From an uncultured Prevotellaceae bacterium (GTDB lineage Bacteria > Bacteroidota > Bacteroidia > Bacteroidales > Bacteroidaceae): DNA of 64,000 nucleotides. Below are positions 33,504 to 51,831 of the stretch, piece after piece; within the stretch, counting starts at the first letter, position 1; every line of letters starts with the position of its first letter. The stretch covers positions 62,001 to 126,000 of the forward strand of contig CAMHNI010000003.1 in the NCBI GenBank assembly GCA_946186505.1. Reading direction: 5' to 3'. The notes under the pieces were generated by a model. That model had not been told where the DNA came from. It searched no databases and saw only the letters and a program-made list of their open reading frames with translations. The translations under genes and the position numbers were made by a program.

Positions 33504-36350
33504 TTATTTGAATTGCCACCAGTCGAGACGCACGTCACCGCTGGTCTTGTCGAAACAGATATAAAGGTCATGGACGCCAGCGGCGTTCTTGACCTTTGTG
33601 CTGAATGCACGGTACTTATCTGCTGAGCCGGTAGATTTGATGACTGCCGTGCCGACGACCGGACCGTCCTGTCTGTCAAGGCGCAGGGTGACGGTGGCCG
33701 TACCCGTAGCGGCGGCGGTAATGGCAAACAACTTGGCACCCTTCTGGCCGAAGTCAACGCCGCGCAGACGGATATACTCACCATCGTCGAGGTCGAAGAT
33801 ATACATATTCTTCTTACCCGTTGACTCTGGCATATCCTTCACAACGCCCGTATTCTCGATGCCCATCTTGGCCGACTTCACACCGAAGCCCCAGTTCATG
33901 GTCTCGGCCTCCACACGGCGGTAGGGGTTGAACCATTGCAACTGTTTCATGGGCTGCTGGTCGAGCCAGTAGGGAATCTCCCGGATGGTGCCGTCGGCAT
34001 TATAGGTAATCTCCTGTGCCGACACCGAGCGGCGCTCATGGTGCTGGAAGGTCTCAAGGTGCATGAGGTCGTAGTTTTGGCCGAAGACATAGCTATGGCC
34101 TTTGAAGTCGCAAATGCCGGGATGGTTGCCGCGGTCGCGCTCTGTAGGACGCATGATGTAGCCCTTTTCCACCCAGGGGCCTGTAGGCGAGTCACTCATG
34201 GCATAGCCCAGCGCCTCAGGACAGCAGGTCGAAGCATAGCCGAGGTAATAGTGGCCGTTACGCTTGTAGAACCACGGGCCCTCCTGGTAGTGCTGGACGG
34301 CCCAGTTGGCCTTCTGACTCCAAGGCACACGGAGGTTGATCTTGGAACCCTCCTGCTTGACGGGACGCATCACGCCGTCCTGCTGATTGAGCACCAGGAT
34401 GTCGCCCTGCGTAGAGATCATATCCTCGTTGAGCTTGGCGCAATAGACGTGGGGATTGCCCCAGTACATATAGGTCTGACCGTCGGCATCGGTGAAGACA
34501 CTGGGATCGATGTCGTCCCAATGCTCCTTCTGCCACACGAGGGGTTCTCCCAACGGATCTTTGAAAGGACCATAGGGTGAGTCGGCCACCAGCACACCAA
34601 TGCCGTGACCATGCAGCGGAGCATAGAGGTAGTACTTGCCGTTGCGCTCGACGGTCTGGATGGCCCAGGCTCCGTTCTCGCGGCTACGCCAAGAGAAATC
34701 CTTCAGCGAAGCTACGGCACCGTGCTCCGTCCAGTTCACCATGTCGGTAGTTGACCACAGCAGCCAGTCGTACATGAAGAAGCCGGCAGAGTTACGCTCA
34801 TTCGGGTCGGGGATATCTTCAGGTGAAGCGTCGTGCGACGTATATAAGAATAAGGTGTCGCCAATAACCAGCGGCGAGGGGTCGGCAGTGTACTTGGTCT
34901 GGAAGAGCGGCATATTGACCTGTTCAATACCAGCCATCTCCCACCAGTCGAAGTTGAAGAGTTTCGGACCCTTGCGCCCCTTGAAGACCAGATAGAGGTC
35001 GGCGGTCTTCGGCAGGGTGACACCATCAATGGTACGCTTGGGCGAGTTCAAGTCAGTAATGGTCGAGAAGTCGAGGTCGAGGTTCAGCGTCTGCCACTGC
35101 TCCCAGCCGCCAGTGCCAGGCACGTTCAGCGTGCCGAGGAGGCGACCGCCAATGCTATCGAGATGAATCTCAATCTGACCGCCACGCAGGCCGCTGGCCA
35201 CACGGGCCTTGAACGTGCGGGGAACCTTATTGCCAAAGCTTACGTTCTGCAGCTTGATATAGTCACCATTATGGATGTCGGTCACATAGACGCCCACCTG
35301 GTCATTCTGCTCTGTCTTGATGCCCTTGGAAAAGGCCATCGTCTCAGCTTCTACCTTACGGAAGGGGTTGAACTCGGCAATGGGCTTCACTCCCTCGTCG
35401 GTAGGCATGATGGTGGGGAAGCTGCCATCGGCATTGTACTTGAACTCCTCGACAGCCACACTGCGGCCGAAACCACCACCGTTAGGCAGTTTTCCAGTGT
35501 GGTAGAAGAAATAGCTGTGTCCCTTGAAATCGGCTACGCCACAGTGGTTAGTGAACGACTTCGTGTCGCAGAGCGGCATAATCTGTCCAGCATAAGTCCA
35601 GGGGCCTGTCGGCGACGGAGCTGTCGAATAGCTGATATGCTCAGGCACACCGCCAGCAGCATAGAGTAGCTGATACTTGCCATTACGCTTTGTGAGCCAA
35701 GGTCCTTCCACATAGCTGTCTTTGTACTGTTTACCCTTCTCACGCTTGTCCATTGACGGTGAACCAAAAGCCTCTTCGGTCATAGAGAGTTGTCCCAGTT
35801 CACCGCTATAACTGATCATATCCGGGTTCAGTTTAAGATAGTACACACGGGGATTTCCCCACATGAGCCATGCCTGGCCATCATCGTCAATCATCACAGT
35901 CGGGTCGATATGGTCCCATGAGCCATTCTCGAACAACGGTTTGCCGATGGCATCGCGGAACGGGCCTGTGGGTGTGTCGCCTACAGCAACGCCAATAGCC
36001 ATACCGTTAGAGAGTTTCGAGTGGGCACAGATGTACCAATAGTACTTTCCATTACGCTCAATAGCCTGACTTGCCCAGGCCCTATCGTCGGCCCAAGAGA
36101 AGCTCTCCAGAGCCAGTGGCGAACCATGGTCCTGCCAGTTGACCATGTCTTCAGTAGAATAGACACGCCATTCCTGCATCCAGAAGAAGTCGGCATTATC
36201 CTCATCGTGGCCTGTATAGACATACATACGGTCGCCCACTACCAATGGTGCGGGGTCGCTAGTAAACCACGTCTGCACAAAGGGGTTTTGTGCTGTCACA
36301 GCCGTTGAGGCCATCAGAGCCATCAAGGCCGCAGTCATTTTCAGTTTCAT
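33504..36350 (-). CDS. Tandem GH43-CBM6-GH43-CBM6 enzyme
   Basis: This 948-residue protein has a signal peptide ending at VTAQ. It is two complete five-bladed GH43 units, each followed by a CBM6-like jelly roll: GH43 at 22-330, CBM6 at 332-475, GH43 at 480-790, CBM6 at 800-948. Both active sites look whole. The first has Asp32 (SDPAPLV), Asp149 (DHIDPTVM) and Glu215 (YVEGPWL). The second has Asp490 (ADPSPLV), Asp615 (DDIDPSVF) and Glu690 (YQEGPWFY). Related GH43_29-type enzymes release arabinose or xylose from arabinoxylan. The two halves differ enough in sequence to have different specificities, which would make one enzyme strip two linkages. That bifunctionality is inference. Confidence 0.9.
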   Translation of the reverse strand: MKLKMTAALMALMASTAVTAQNPFVQTWFTSDPAPLVVGDRMYVYTGHDEDNADFFWMQEWRVYSTEDMVNWQDHGSPLALESFSWADDRAWASQAIERNGKYYWYICAHSKLSNGMAIGVAVGDTPTGPFRDAIGKPLFENGSWDHIDPTVMIDDDGQAWLMWGNPRVYYLKLNPDMISYSGELGQLSMTEEAFGSPSMDKREKGKQYKDSYVEGPWLTKRNGKYQLLYAAGGVPEHISYSTAPSPTGPWTYAGQIMPLCDTKSFTNHCGVADFKGHSYFFYHTGKLPNGGGFGRSVAVEEFKYNADGSFPTIMPTDEGVKPIAEFNPFRKVEAETMAFSKGIKTEQNDQVGVYVTDIHNGDYIKLQNVSFGNKVPRTFKARVASGLRGGQIEIHLDSIGGRLLGTLNVPGTGGWEQWQTLNLDLDFSTITDLNSPKRTIDGVTLPKTADLYLVFKGRKGPKLFNFDWWEMAGIEQVNMPLFQTKYTADPSPLVIGDTLFLYTSHDASPEDIPDPNERNSAGFFMYDWLLWSTTDMVNWTEHGAVASLKDFSWRSRENGAWAIQTVERNGKYYLYAPLHGHGIGVLVADSPYGPFKDPLGEPLVWQKEHWDDIDPSVFTDADGQTYMYWGNPHVYCAKLNEDMISTQGDILVLNQQDGVMRPVKQEGSKINLRVPWSQKANWAVQHYQEGPWFYKRNGHYYLGYASTCCPEALGYAMSDSPTGPWVEKGYIMRPTERDRGNHPGICDFKGHSYVFGQNYDLMHLETFQHHERRSVSAQEITYNADGTIREIPYWLDQQPMKQLQWFNPYRRVEAETMNWGFGVKSAKMGIENTGVVKDMPESTGKKNMYIFDLDDGEYIRLRGVDFGQKGAKLFAITAAATGTATVTLRLDRQDGPVVGTAVIKSTGSADKYRAFSTKVKNAAGVHDLYICFDKTSGDVRLDWWQFK

Positions 36351-36382
36351 TTCCTATCGTTGGTTTAGTTGTTAATCCGATG

Positions 36383-36390
36383 CAAAAGTA
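36383..36390 (-). promoter_or_regulatory. Promoter of tandem GH43 gene
   Basis: CAAAAGTA reads TACTTTTG on the minus strand, a -7 box 33 bases before the start. Confidence 0.6.
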
Positions 36391-36497
36391 CTAAAAAAAT
36401 AGCAACCGAGCCGCGAAGAACGTCTCATTTAGTTTTCAAATAATATCGTTTCGTCCCCTTTCCGCCTCTTACGCTTGACATACAGAGTTTTTTTTCA

Positions 36498-36505
36498 TAT
36501 CTTTG
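36498..36505 (+). promoter_or_regulatory. Promoter of GH3 gene
   Basis: TATCTTTG is a perfect -7 box, with TTGA near position -33 (36475). It lies 31 bases before the ATG and diverges from the GH43 promoter. Confidence 0.65.
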
Positions 36506-36536
36506 CCGTCAAATTACGACTAAAAACAACAGGACT

Positions 36537-39203
36537 ATGAAAAAAATGCTTCTGGCGGCAATGGCCGCAACAATGTGTCTGACGAGTGCATCAGGACAAG
36601 AGAAGTTCCCCTGGCAGAACCCTGACCTGCCTAAGGAACAACGCGTGGAAAACCTGCTCGGTATGTTGAAACCTGAAGAAAAGGTGGGACTGATGATGAA
36701 CAAGAGCATCTCAATCGACCGCCTCGGCATACCGTCATATAACTGGTGGAGCGAGGCCTGCCACGGCGTGCGCCAAGGCGGCTATACTGTCTATCCACAG
36801 CCCATCGGCATGGCCGCTGCCTTCAATGCGCAGCTGGTCTATGACGTGTTCTCGCAGGTCAGCGACGAGGCCCGTGCCAACTGGAACCGTACCGATCATA
36901 ACGACCCAAAACTGTATAACGTCCCTATGGGGGTGACCTATTATCCCGGCAATCCCGAGCTGACATTCTGGTGCCCCAACGTAAACATCTTCCGTGACCC
37001 CCGCTGGGGACGCGGTCAGGAGACTTGTGGCGAAGACCCGTATCTGAACGCCGTCCTTGGCGTACAGACGGTGCTCGGCATGCAGGGCAACGACGATAAA
37101 TACATCAAGACCCATGCCTGTGCCAAACACTACGCCGTACACAGCGGACCGGAGCCTCTGCGTCACTCGATGAATGTAGAGCCGACGAACCGCGACCTCT
37201 GGGAGACTTACCTGCCTGCGTTCAAGGCACTGGTTAAGAAAGGTAACGTGCGCGAGGTAATGTGTGCCTACCAGCGTTTCGAGGGCAAACCCTGCTGCAC
37301 CAGCGACCGCCTGCTCATTGACATCCTGCGCAACAAGTGGGGCTACGACGGTATTGTACTCACCGACTGCGATGCCATCAACAATTTCTTCAACCGCGGA
37401 CAGCACGAGACCCATAAGGACGGGCTTTCGGCCTCAGTCGATGCCGTGCTCAACGGTACCGACTTAGAGTGCGGCAAGGTCTTCATGTCGCTCACCGACG
37501 GCCTGAAGCAAGGACTCATCAAGGAGAGCGATCTCGACCAGCATCTGCGCAAAACACTCATGGGACGCTTCGAGTTAGGTATGTTCGACCCCGCCGACAT
37601 GCTTCCGTGGGCCAATCTCGGTCCCGAGGTCATCAGCAGCGAGAAGAATGACGCATTAGCCACGCAGGCCGCCCGCGAGTCGATGGTGCTGTTGGAAAAC
37701 ACGGAGCGCTCCCCGTTAAATGGGGAGGCGGCTTCCGCCGGTGGGGCTAAAGTTCCGGTTCTACCACTCCCAAAATCCATCAAGACGCTGGCCGTCCTCG
37801 GACCTAACGCCGACGACGTGGAACTGCTGAACGGTAACTACGGCGGCACGCCCACCGAGGCCCACCAGCACTCGCTGCTCAGCGGCATCAAGGCTGCTGT
37901 CCCCGATACAAAAATCATCTACAACAAGGCATGTGAACTGAACGACGAATATACCACCATCCACCATCTGCAGGACTTCAACGACGGCAAGGGCGTACTG
38001 GTGGAGTTCTGGAACGATAAGGACACCAACTTCGAGAACCCCGACAAGAGCGGCTACTACAACGAGCTGAGCTTCTCGACCTTCGGTGCCTGGGGCTTTG
38101 CCGAGGGCGTCAACAACGACAATCTCGCTGTCCGCATCAGCGGCAAATATACCGCTACGTTCACCGGCGAGATGAAATACACGCTCTCTACCGACAACGG
38201 CTACGTGCTAAAAGTGAATGGTGAGGTCGTAGAAGAGAACAAGGGCGGTGGCCGGCGCGGCGGCTTCGGCTTCGGACGTCGCGGTGCGGAGTACAAGTCA
38301 TTCCAGGTGACTGAGGGGCAGACATACGATGTCTGCATCGAGTACCGTCGCGGCAGCGGACAGTTCGCCATGCTGCGCGGTGACATCTGCGAACGTAAGC
38401 TGGCGGACTTCACCGATCTGGCCAAGGAAGTGAGCGTTGCCGACGCCATCATCATCATCGGCGGTATTTCCGCCCGCATGGAGGGTGAGGGCGGCGACAA
38501 GCAGACCATTGACCTGCCCAAGGTGCAGCAGCTGCTCGTTCAGGCTATGCACAAGACCGGCAAGCCCGTCATCTTCGTCAACTGCAGCGGCTCGGCCATC
38601 GCCTTCGGCTGCGTCGAGGGACAGTACGATGCTCTCTTGCAGGCCTGGTATGCCGGTCAGGGCGGTGCCAAGGCACTAGCCGACGTGCTCTTCGGTGACT
38701 ACAACCCCGGCGGCAAGCTGCCCGTCACGTTCTACCGCTCTAACGACGACCTGCCCGACTTCATGGACTACTCAATGAAGAATCGTACCTACCGCTACTT
38801 CACCGGCGAGCCGCAGTATGCCTTCGGCTACGGACTGAGCTACACCACTTTCAACGTGGGTCAGGGCAAGCTGTCTGCCAAGTCGATGAAGAAGAACGGC
38901 AAGGTGACCGTTACCGTGCCCGTTACGAACACGGGCAAGCGCGAGGGCACCGAGACCGTGCAGGTCTATGTGAAGCGTTTCGGCGACGAGGGTGCTCCCC
39001 TGAAGGCCCTGAAAGGTTTCCAAAAGCTGAGTCTGAAGGCCGGCGAAACGCAGACGGCCACCATCGTCCTTGACGGCGAGGCCTTTGAATATTACGACGA
39101 AGCCATTGATGAGCTGAGCGTCATGCCCGGTCGCTACCAGATTCTCTACGGCACCTCGTCACGAGAACAAGACCTGCAAGCCATTGATTTTGTCATCAAA
39201 TAA
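36537..39203 (+). CDS. GH3 beta-xylosidase-type enzyme with PA14-like insert
   Basis: This 888-residue protein has a signal peptide ending near ASGQ. The N-terminal barrel carries the xylosidase-type GH3 features: CHGVRQGGYTVYPQPIGMAA, KHYAVHSGPEP, and nucleophile Asp277 in GIVLTDCDAINNF. The alpha/beta sandwich domain begins near 380 and is split by a PA14-like module (about 485-619, with LSTDNGYVLKVNGE). A fibronectin-III-like domain closes the protein (YAFGYGLSYTTF then GKREGTETVQVYV). These enzymes release xylose from the non-reducing end of xylo-oligosaccharides. At about residues 389-405 a palindromic DNA element is read in frame (SPLNGEAASAGGAK), a surface loop not usual in the family. 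It is transcribed alone. Confidence 0.9.
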   Translation: MKKMLLAAMAATMCLTSASGQEKFPWQNPDLPKEQRVENLLGMLKPEEKVGLMMNKSISIDRLGIPSYNWWSEACHGVRQGGYTVYPQPIGMAAAFNAQLVYDVFSQVSDEARANWNRTDHNDPKLYNVPMGVTYYPGNPELTFWCPNVNIFRDPRWGRGQETCGEDPYLNAVLGVQTVLGMQGNDDKYIKTHACAKHYAVHSGPEPLRHSMNVEPTNRDLWETYLPAFKALVKKGNVREVMCAYQRFEGKPCCTSDRLLIDILRNKWGYDGIVLTDCDAINNFFNRGQHETHKDGLSASVDAVLNGTDLECGKVFMSLTDGLKQGLIKESDLDQHLRKTLMGRFELGMFDPADMLPWANLGPEVISSEKNDALATQAARESMVLLENTERSPLNGEAASAGGAKVPVLPLPKSIKTLAVLGPNADDVELLNGNYGGTPTEAHQHSLLSGIKAAVPDTKIIYNKACELNDEYTTIHHLQDFNDGKGVLVEFWNDKDTNFENPDKSGYYNELSFSTFGAWGFAEGVNNDNLAVRISGKYTATFTGEMKYTLSTDNGYVLKVNGEVVEENKGGGRRGGFGFGRRGAEYKSFQVTEGQTYDVCIEYRRGSGQFAMLRGDICERKLADFTDLAKEVSVADAIIIIGGISARMEGEGGDKQTIDLPKVQQLLVQAMHKTGKPVIFVNCSGSAIAFGCVEGQYDALLQAWYAGQGGAKALADVLFGDYNPGGKLPVTFYRSNDDLPDFMDYSMKNRTYRYFTGEPQYAFGYGLSYTTFNVGQGKLSAKSMKKNGKVTVTVPVTNTGKREGTETVQVYVKRFGDEGAPLKALKGFQKLSLKAGETQTATIVLDGEAFEYYDEAIDELSVMPGRYQILYGTSSREQDLQAIDFVIK
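37706..37747. repeat. Palindromic element read in frame inside GH3
   Basis: Two adjacent hairpins, CTCCCC/GGGGAG (37709-37714 with 37722-37727) and GGCGG/CCGCC (37727-37731 with 37735-37739), end in GGTGGGGCT. The length keeps the GH3 frame open and encodes a Gly/Ala/Ser-rich loop. The layout of two small hairpins with a G-rich tail resembles intergenic REP units. Confidence 0.6.
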
Positions 39204-39204
39204 A

Positions 39205-39239
39205 ATAATTGAGTTCACTTTCAAAGTGGACTCAATTAT
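39205..39239. terminator. Bidirectional terminator between GH3 and GH8 genes
   Basis: A long stem, ATAATTGAGTTCACTTT with its near-perfect complement, closes on CA and has A/T-rich ends on both sides. It serves the GH3 gene and the convergent GH8 operon. Confidence 0.8.
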
Positions 39240-39254
39240 ATAACTCTACAGCGT

Positions 39255-40571
39255 TTAGCGATTGGTAGCAGCACCTGTGATAACACGATAATGGCCGCTG
39301 AGATGCATGAAGGCAAAGAGGCGAAGCAGACCGTCGTAGTAGGCATCGAAATAACCGTCATCGAAAGGCTCATGCTTGGCGTTCCAAAGAGCATCAACAA
39401 ACTCTTTGCTCTTCTCATGCGAGCACAGCACCGAGGCTGCAGCAGACGTGGCGACAAGCCCTATGCTATGCCGCAGTTTCTGGAAGCCTCCGGCCTGTAA
39501 TATCTCGTTACCCTCGGGCAGCGTCCCATCTACGCGATACTGATCGACGAACGTATCGATACCCTGACTGTAAAGGAAATTCTGGAAACGCTCGCCATAC
39601 TGCTGCTGCCATTCACGGTCGGCACAACTCCACTCATAGTCGAGAGCAATGTTCATCGGCACTCGCCAAGAGTCATAGCGGAAGTTTGAACCGCCGTTGC
39701 GACGTCCGCCGAAGCCCTGCATCATCGTGCCGTCGAAGTTGCACATGTCGGGGTTCAATCCTGTTTTCTCATCGATAGCCTTATGCAGGAACGCACGAGA
39801 CTTATCGGCACAGTCCTGCCAATAGTCAGCCCGTCCGTCGTCAGCCCATCTCGCCCACACCTCATAAAAGGCAGGAATATGGTAGCTGGGGTCGGTCATA
39901 CGCTGGCCGAAGCCATCGGGGGTGAAAGTGATGAGCCGCGTGTCGGGATCGATGAGAAATATCTTGCCCGAACTTGGCGGCATACCCGGGAACTGCCGCA
40001 TGGGACGTTCCTCTTTATAGTCGCGTGGCATGGTACAGTCCAGTATCCGCCGTGCCTCAGCCTTGTAGTTGATACCTGTGTCATCGCCCCATCGGTTCGA
40101 GGCGAAGAGCAGTGCGGTGATATAGTACAGTTCGCCGTCAGAGGCAGCACCTTCGGCATTACGCGTACCGTCAGTCTTGCAACTCCAAGCGAAGTAGCCC
40201 TCACGCTGTCCGGACTGGTGCTGCATATACTTGCGGCTCCAGCGCCACAGACGGTCGAATATGTCCTTCTGGTCCATCTGCACGGCAATCATCATGCCGT
40301 ACGACATGCCTTCGGTGCGGGCGTCATGGTTCTTGATATCAGAGATATAGCCCATGGAGTCGCCCACCTCGAAATAAACCTTATTGGGGCCATGGAACAC
40401 ATCGTTGAACACTTCCTGCAACTTGGCTTCAACAACCTCGGGGGCGTAGCCCATTTCCACTAGTACATTGCGGTACTTGCCAGTCTCCATGCCACCCTTA
40501 GTCCAAGGTGTCCACGCCGACACCCCGATGGTGACGGACAGCATCACCGCCGTAGCAATAAACTTCTTCAT
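39255..40571 (-). CDS. GH8 reducing-end xylose-releasing exo-oligoxylanase type
   Basis: I start at ATG 40571 (MKKFIATAVMLSVTIGVSA, a signal peptide), 438 residues; the frame further upstream runs into the preceding gene. The GH8 barrel is clear: VFHGPNKVYFEVGDSMGYISDI, general acid Glu87 in ARTEGMSYGMMIAV, Asp145 in GAASDGELYYITALLFAS, and W-rich helices. Sequences with this opening belong to the Rex-type GH8 enzymes that remove xylose from the reducing end of xylo-oligosaccharides, a step complementary to the GH3. It is the last gene of a three-gene operon with an alpha/beta hydrolase and DUF3237. Subtype is judged from memory of the family. Confidence 0.87.
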   Translation of the reverse strand: MKKFIATAVMLSVTIGVSAWTPWTKGGMETGKYRNVLVEMGYAPEVVEAKLQEVFNDVFHGPNKVYFEVGDSMGYISDIKNHDARTEGMSYGMMIAVQMDQKDIFDRLWRWSRKYMQHQSGQREGYFAWSCKTDGTRNAEGAASDGELYYITALLFASNRWGDDTGINYKAEARRILDCTMPRDYKEERPMRQFPGMPPSSGKIFLIDPDTRLITFTPDGFGQRMTDPSYHIPAFYEVWARWADDGRADYWQDCADKSRAFLHKAIDEKTGLNPDMCNFDGTMMQGFGGRRNGGSNFRYDSWRVPMNIALDYEWSCADREWQQQYGERFQNFLYSQGIDTFVDQYRVDGTLPEGNEILQAGGFQKLRHSIGLVATSAAASVLCSHEKSKEFVDALWNAKHEPFDDGYFDAYYDGLLRLFAFMHLSGHYRVITGAATNR

Positions 40572-40605
40572 TATGTCATCATGTTTGTTTGCCGAAATCG
40601 GAGGC

Positions 40606-41499
40606 TCATTTCCCGGCTGCTGCGTTCCACTCCAGCGTCCACCCCTCGCGTTTCTGGAGGGCAGGCACTTCACCTGTGAACTGCTTGGCAGCATCGGTAC
40701 TGCCTTTCAGCTGCCAATCAAGCCAAGCGCGTGCCACCACAGCAAACTCGCCACCGTGAGGTTTGGAGTAGGTGCCACCGTGACCCACAGGCAAGTTGGC
40801 AGCGTATGCAGGCACATGGCTAATCCGGTGGAAGTCATCCATGCCGTTCTGGTAGGCGATGTCGCTCTCCCCGCCAAGGAGGTAGAGAACCGGCGTGTGG
40901 ATTTCCTTCAGTTTCTCCTTTGGAGGCATTGGCATACCACCAACAGCCTGTCCTGCGTTCTGCTGGTTGAAAAGTCCACTGTTGCAGATCATCAGTGTAG
41001 AGACGCGTTTGTCGGCACAGTTATAGAGGGTCTGAAGCCCACCGCACGACATACCGGCTAGACAGAGGTGTTTCAGGTCTATTTTCTGGTAGTAAGGACT
41101 TTGGGGGTCTGCATTCTGTGCATAGACCCAGTCAATGCTCTCTATCTGCTGCTCAGTCTTCGACATAGGACCCTGATACCACTCATCAGTCATCGGAATA
41201 TAGCCTGTAGCCAAGACTATATAGCCATAGGAAGCAATCTCGCTAAGGAACTTGGCGTGCTCGAACGGAGAATTGGCACAGGCACCGTTACCCCATACGA
41301 GCACGGGCAGGGGGTTGGCGGCAGAGAATTTCGAGAGATCCTGCGGCACAAAGACCGTATGTGCCTCAAGTCCTTCAACTTCGGTCATGACAGCCTTGCT
41401 TGGGCCCGTACCGCCGTCTTCAATGACACGCGACTTCAACTGGGCTGCTGCCGTCATTGCCAGACCCAGTACCAATGCAGATAACAAAATCCTTTTCAT
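40606..41499 (-). CDS. Secreted alpha/beta hydrolase (esterase) in xylan operon
   Basis: This 297-residue protein has a signal peptide ending near AAAQ. It has the compact chlorophyllase/PETase-like alpha/beta hydrolase layout: PLPVLVWGNGACANSP (oxyanion strand), nucleophile Ser151 in AGMSCGGLQT, acid Asp213 in LLGGESDIAYQ, and His240 in VGHGGTY. The triad is complete. Its place between DUF3237 and the GH8, with 14- and 34-base gaps, suggests it removes acetyl or feruloyl groups from xylan or xylo-oligosaccharides. The exact ester is not readable from the sequence, and it could also be a more general lipase-like enzyme. Confidence 0.8.
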   Translation of the reverse strand: MKRILLSALVLGLAMTAAAQLKSRVIEDGGTGPSKAVMTEVEGLEAHTVFVPQDLSKFSAANPLPVLVWGNGACANSPFEHAKFLSEIASYGYIVLATGYIPMTDEWYQGPMSKTEQQIESIDWVYAQNADPQSPYYQKIDLKHLCLAGMSCGGLQTLYNCADKRVSTLMICNSGLFNQQNAGQAVGGMPMPPKEKLKEIHTPVLYLLGGESDIAYQNGMDDFHRISHVPAYAANLPVGHGGTYSKPHGGEFAVVARAWLDWQLKGSTDAAKQFTGEVPALQKREGWTLEWNAAAGK

Positions 41500-41513
41500 C
41501 CTAATTATCTATT

Positions 41514-42035
41514 TTATTTTACTTTCCATACGTTCAGGGTAATGCCGCCACCCTGCGAGGGAGCTGGAGCACAGAGGAAGAGGGCATTGTTGAGCCAGGC
41601 ATAACGGCTGTCCTCTGGCGCCTCAAACTGCGGGGCAGCCTTGAAATAGAACGAGGGATTGCCCTTCTCGTCTTTCCCTGTGTAGATAATGCCACGGTTG
41701 CGGATGTGAATATTGACACCATCATCGGTCTTGATGCTGTAGATGGCCTCGAGTTCCGTACGGTTACCCTTGGCCAACTGCCAGTCGGCACCACCGTTAA
41801 GGATAGTGCCCTTGAGCAATGGACCTTCGAACGTGCCGCCTGTGATGGGTATGACCGTTCGACGACCGTGCGGTGTCTCGCCGACAGAATAAGGTGCATC
41901 GAGAGTGACTTTAAGTTGCATGACGAACTCCGTCTCGGGGCCCGGAACAGCTGCAGGAGCAGAAGGTTTGTCCTGCTGCGCCATCACAAGGACGGCGGAG
42001 CAGAACAAAATGGTCGATAAAATAGTTTTCTTCAT
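41514..42035 (-). CDS. Secreted DUF3237 protein
   Basis: This 173-residue protein has a signal peptide (ending VMAQ). The DUF3237 beta-barrel motifs are visible: GETPHGRRTVIPITGGTFEGP, LKGTILNGGADWQL, GVNIHIRNRGIIY and the closing W. The family has no settled activity. It leads the operon with an esterase and a GH8 behind its own promoter, so it probably supports hemicellulose use, perhaps by binding an aromatic or small product released by the esterase. That is a guess from context. Confidence 0.82.
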   Translation of the reverse strand: MKKTILSTILFCSAVLVMAQQDKPSAPAAVPGPETEFVMQLKVTLDAPYSVGETPHGRRTVIPITGGTFEGPLLKGTILNGGADWQLAKGNRTELEAIYSIKTDDGVNIHIRNRGIIYTGKDEKGNPSFYFKAAPQFEAPEDSRYAWLNNALFLCAPAPSQGGGITLNVWKVK

Positions 42036-42058
42036 GGGGTTAGTCCTTAATTCTGTTG

Positions 42059-42066
42059 CAAAGATA
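42059..42066 (-). promoter_or_regulatory. Promoter of DUF3237/esterase/GH8 operon
   Basis: CAAAGATA reads TATCTTTG on the minus strand, a perfect -7 box 24 bases before the DUF3237 start. Confidence 0.65.
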
Positions 42067-42150
42067 CTAAAAGAAAAGGAAGCTAAGGGATTATATTTGT
42101 TTCAGATTCTTTTGTAAATGTAACAAATGGGCCGCAAACGCAAAAAATGA

Positions 42151-46200
<4,050 letters not shown>

Positions 46201-46217
46201 CCGTATTAAAAACCATT

Positions 46218-51736
<5,519 letters not shown>

Positions 51737-51804
51737 CCATTTCAAGGAGACATATTCTAAAGTCATAGACACAAACGACTACTGTCTGTGCCATGTTTTT
51801 ATAT

Positions 51805-51812
51805 TACTTTTG
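51805..51812 (+). promoter_or_regulatory. Promoter of GH5-CE6 gene
   Basis: TACTTTTG matches the -7 consensus, 19 bases before the ATG. Confidence 0.55.
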
Positions 51813-51831
51813 CAGGCAAAAACTGTAAATA

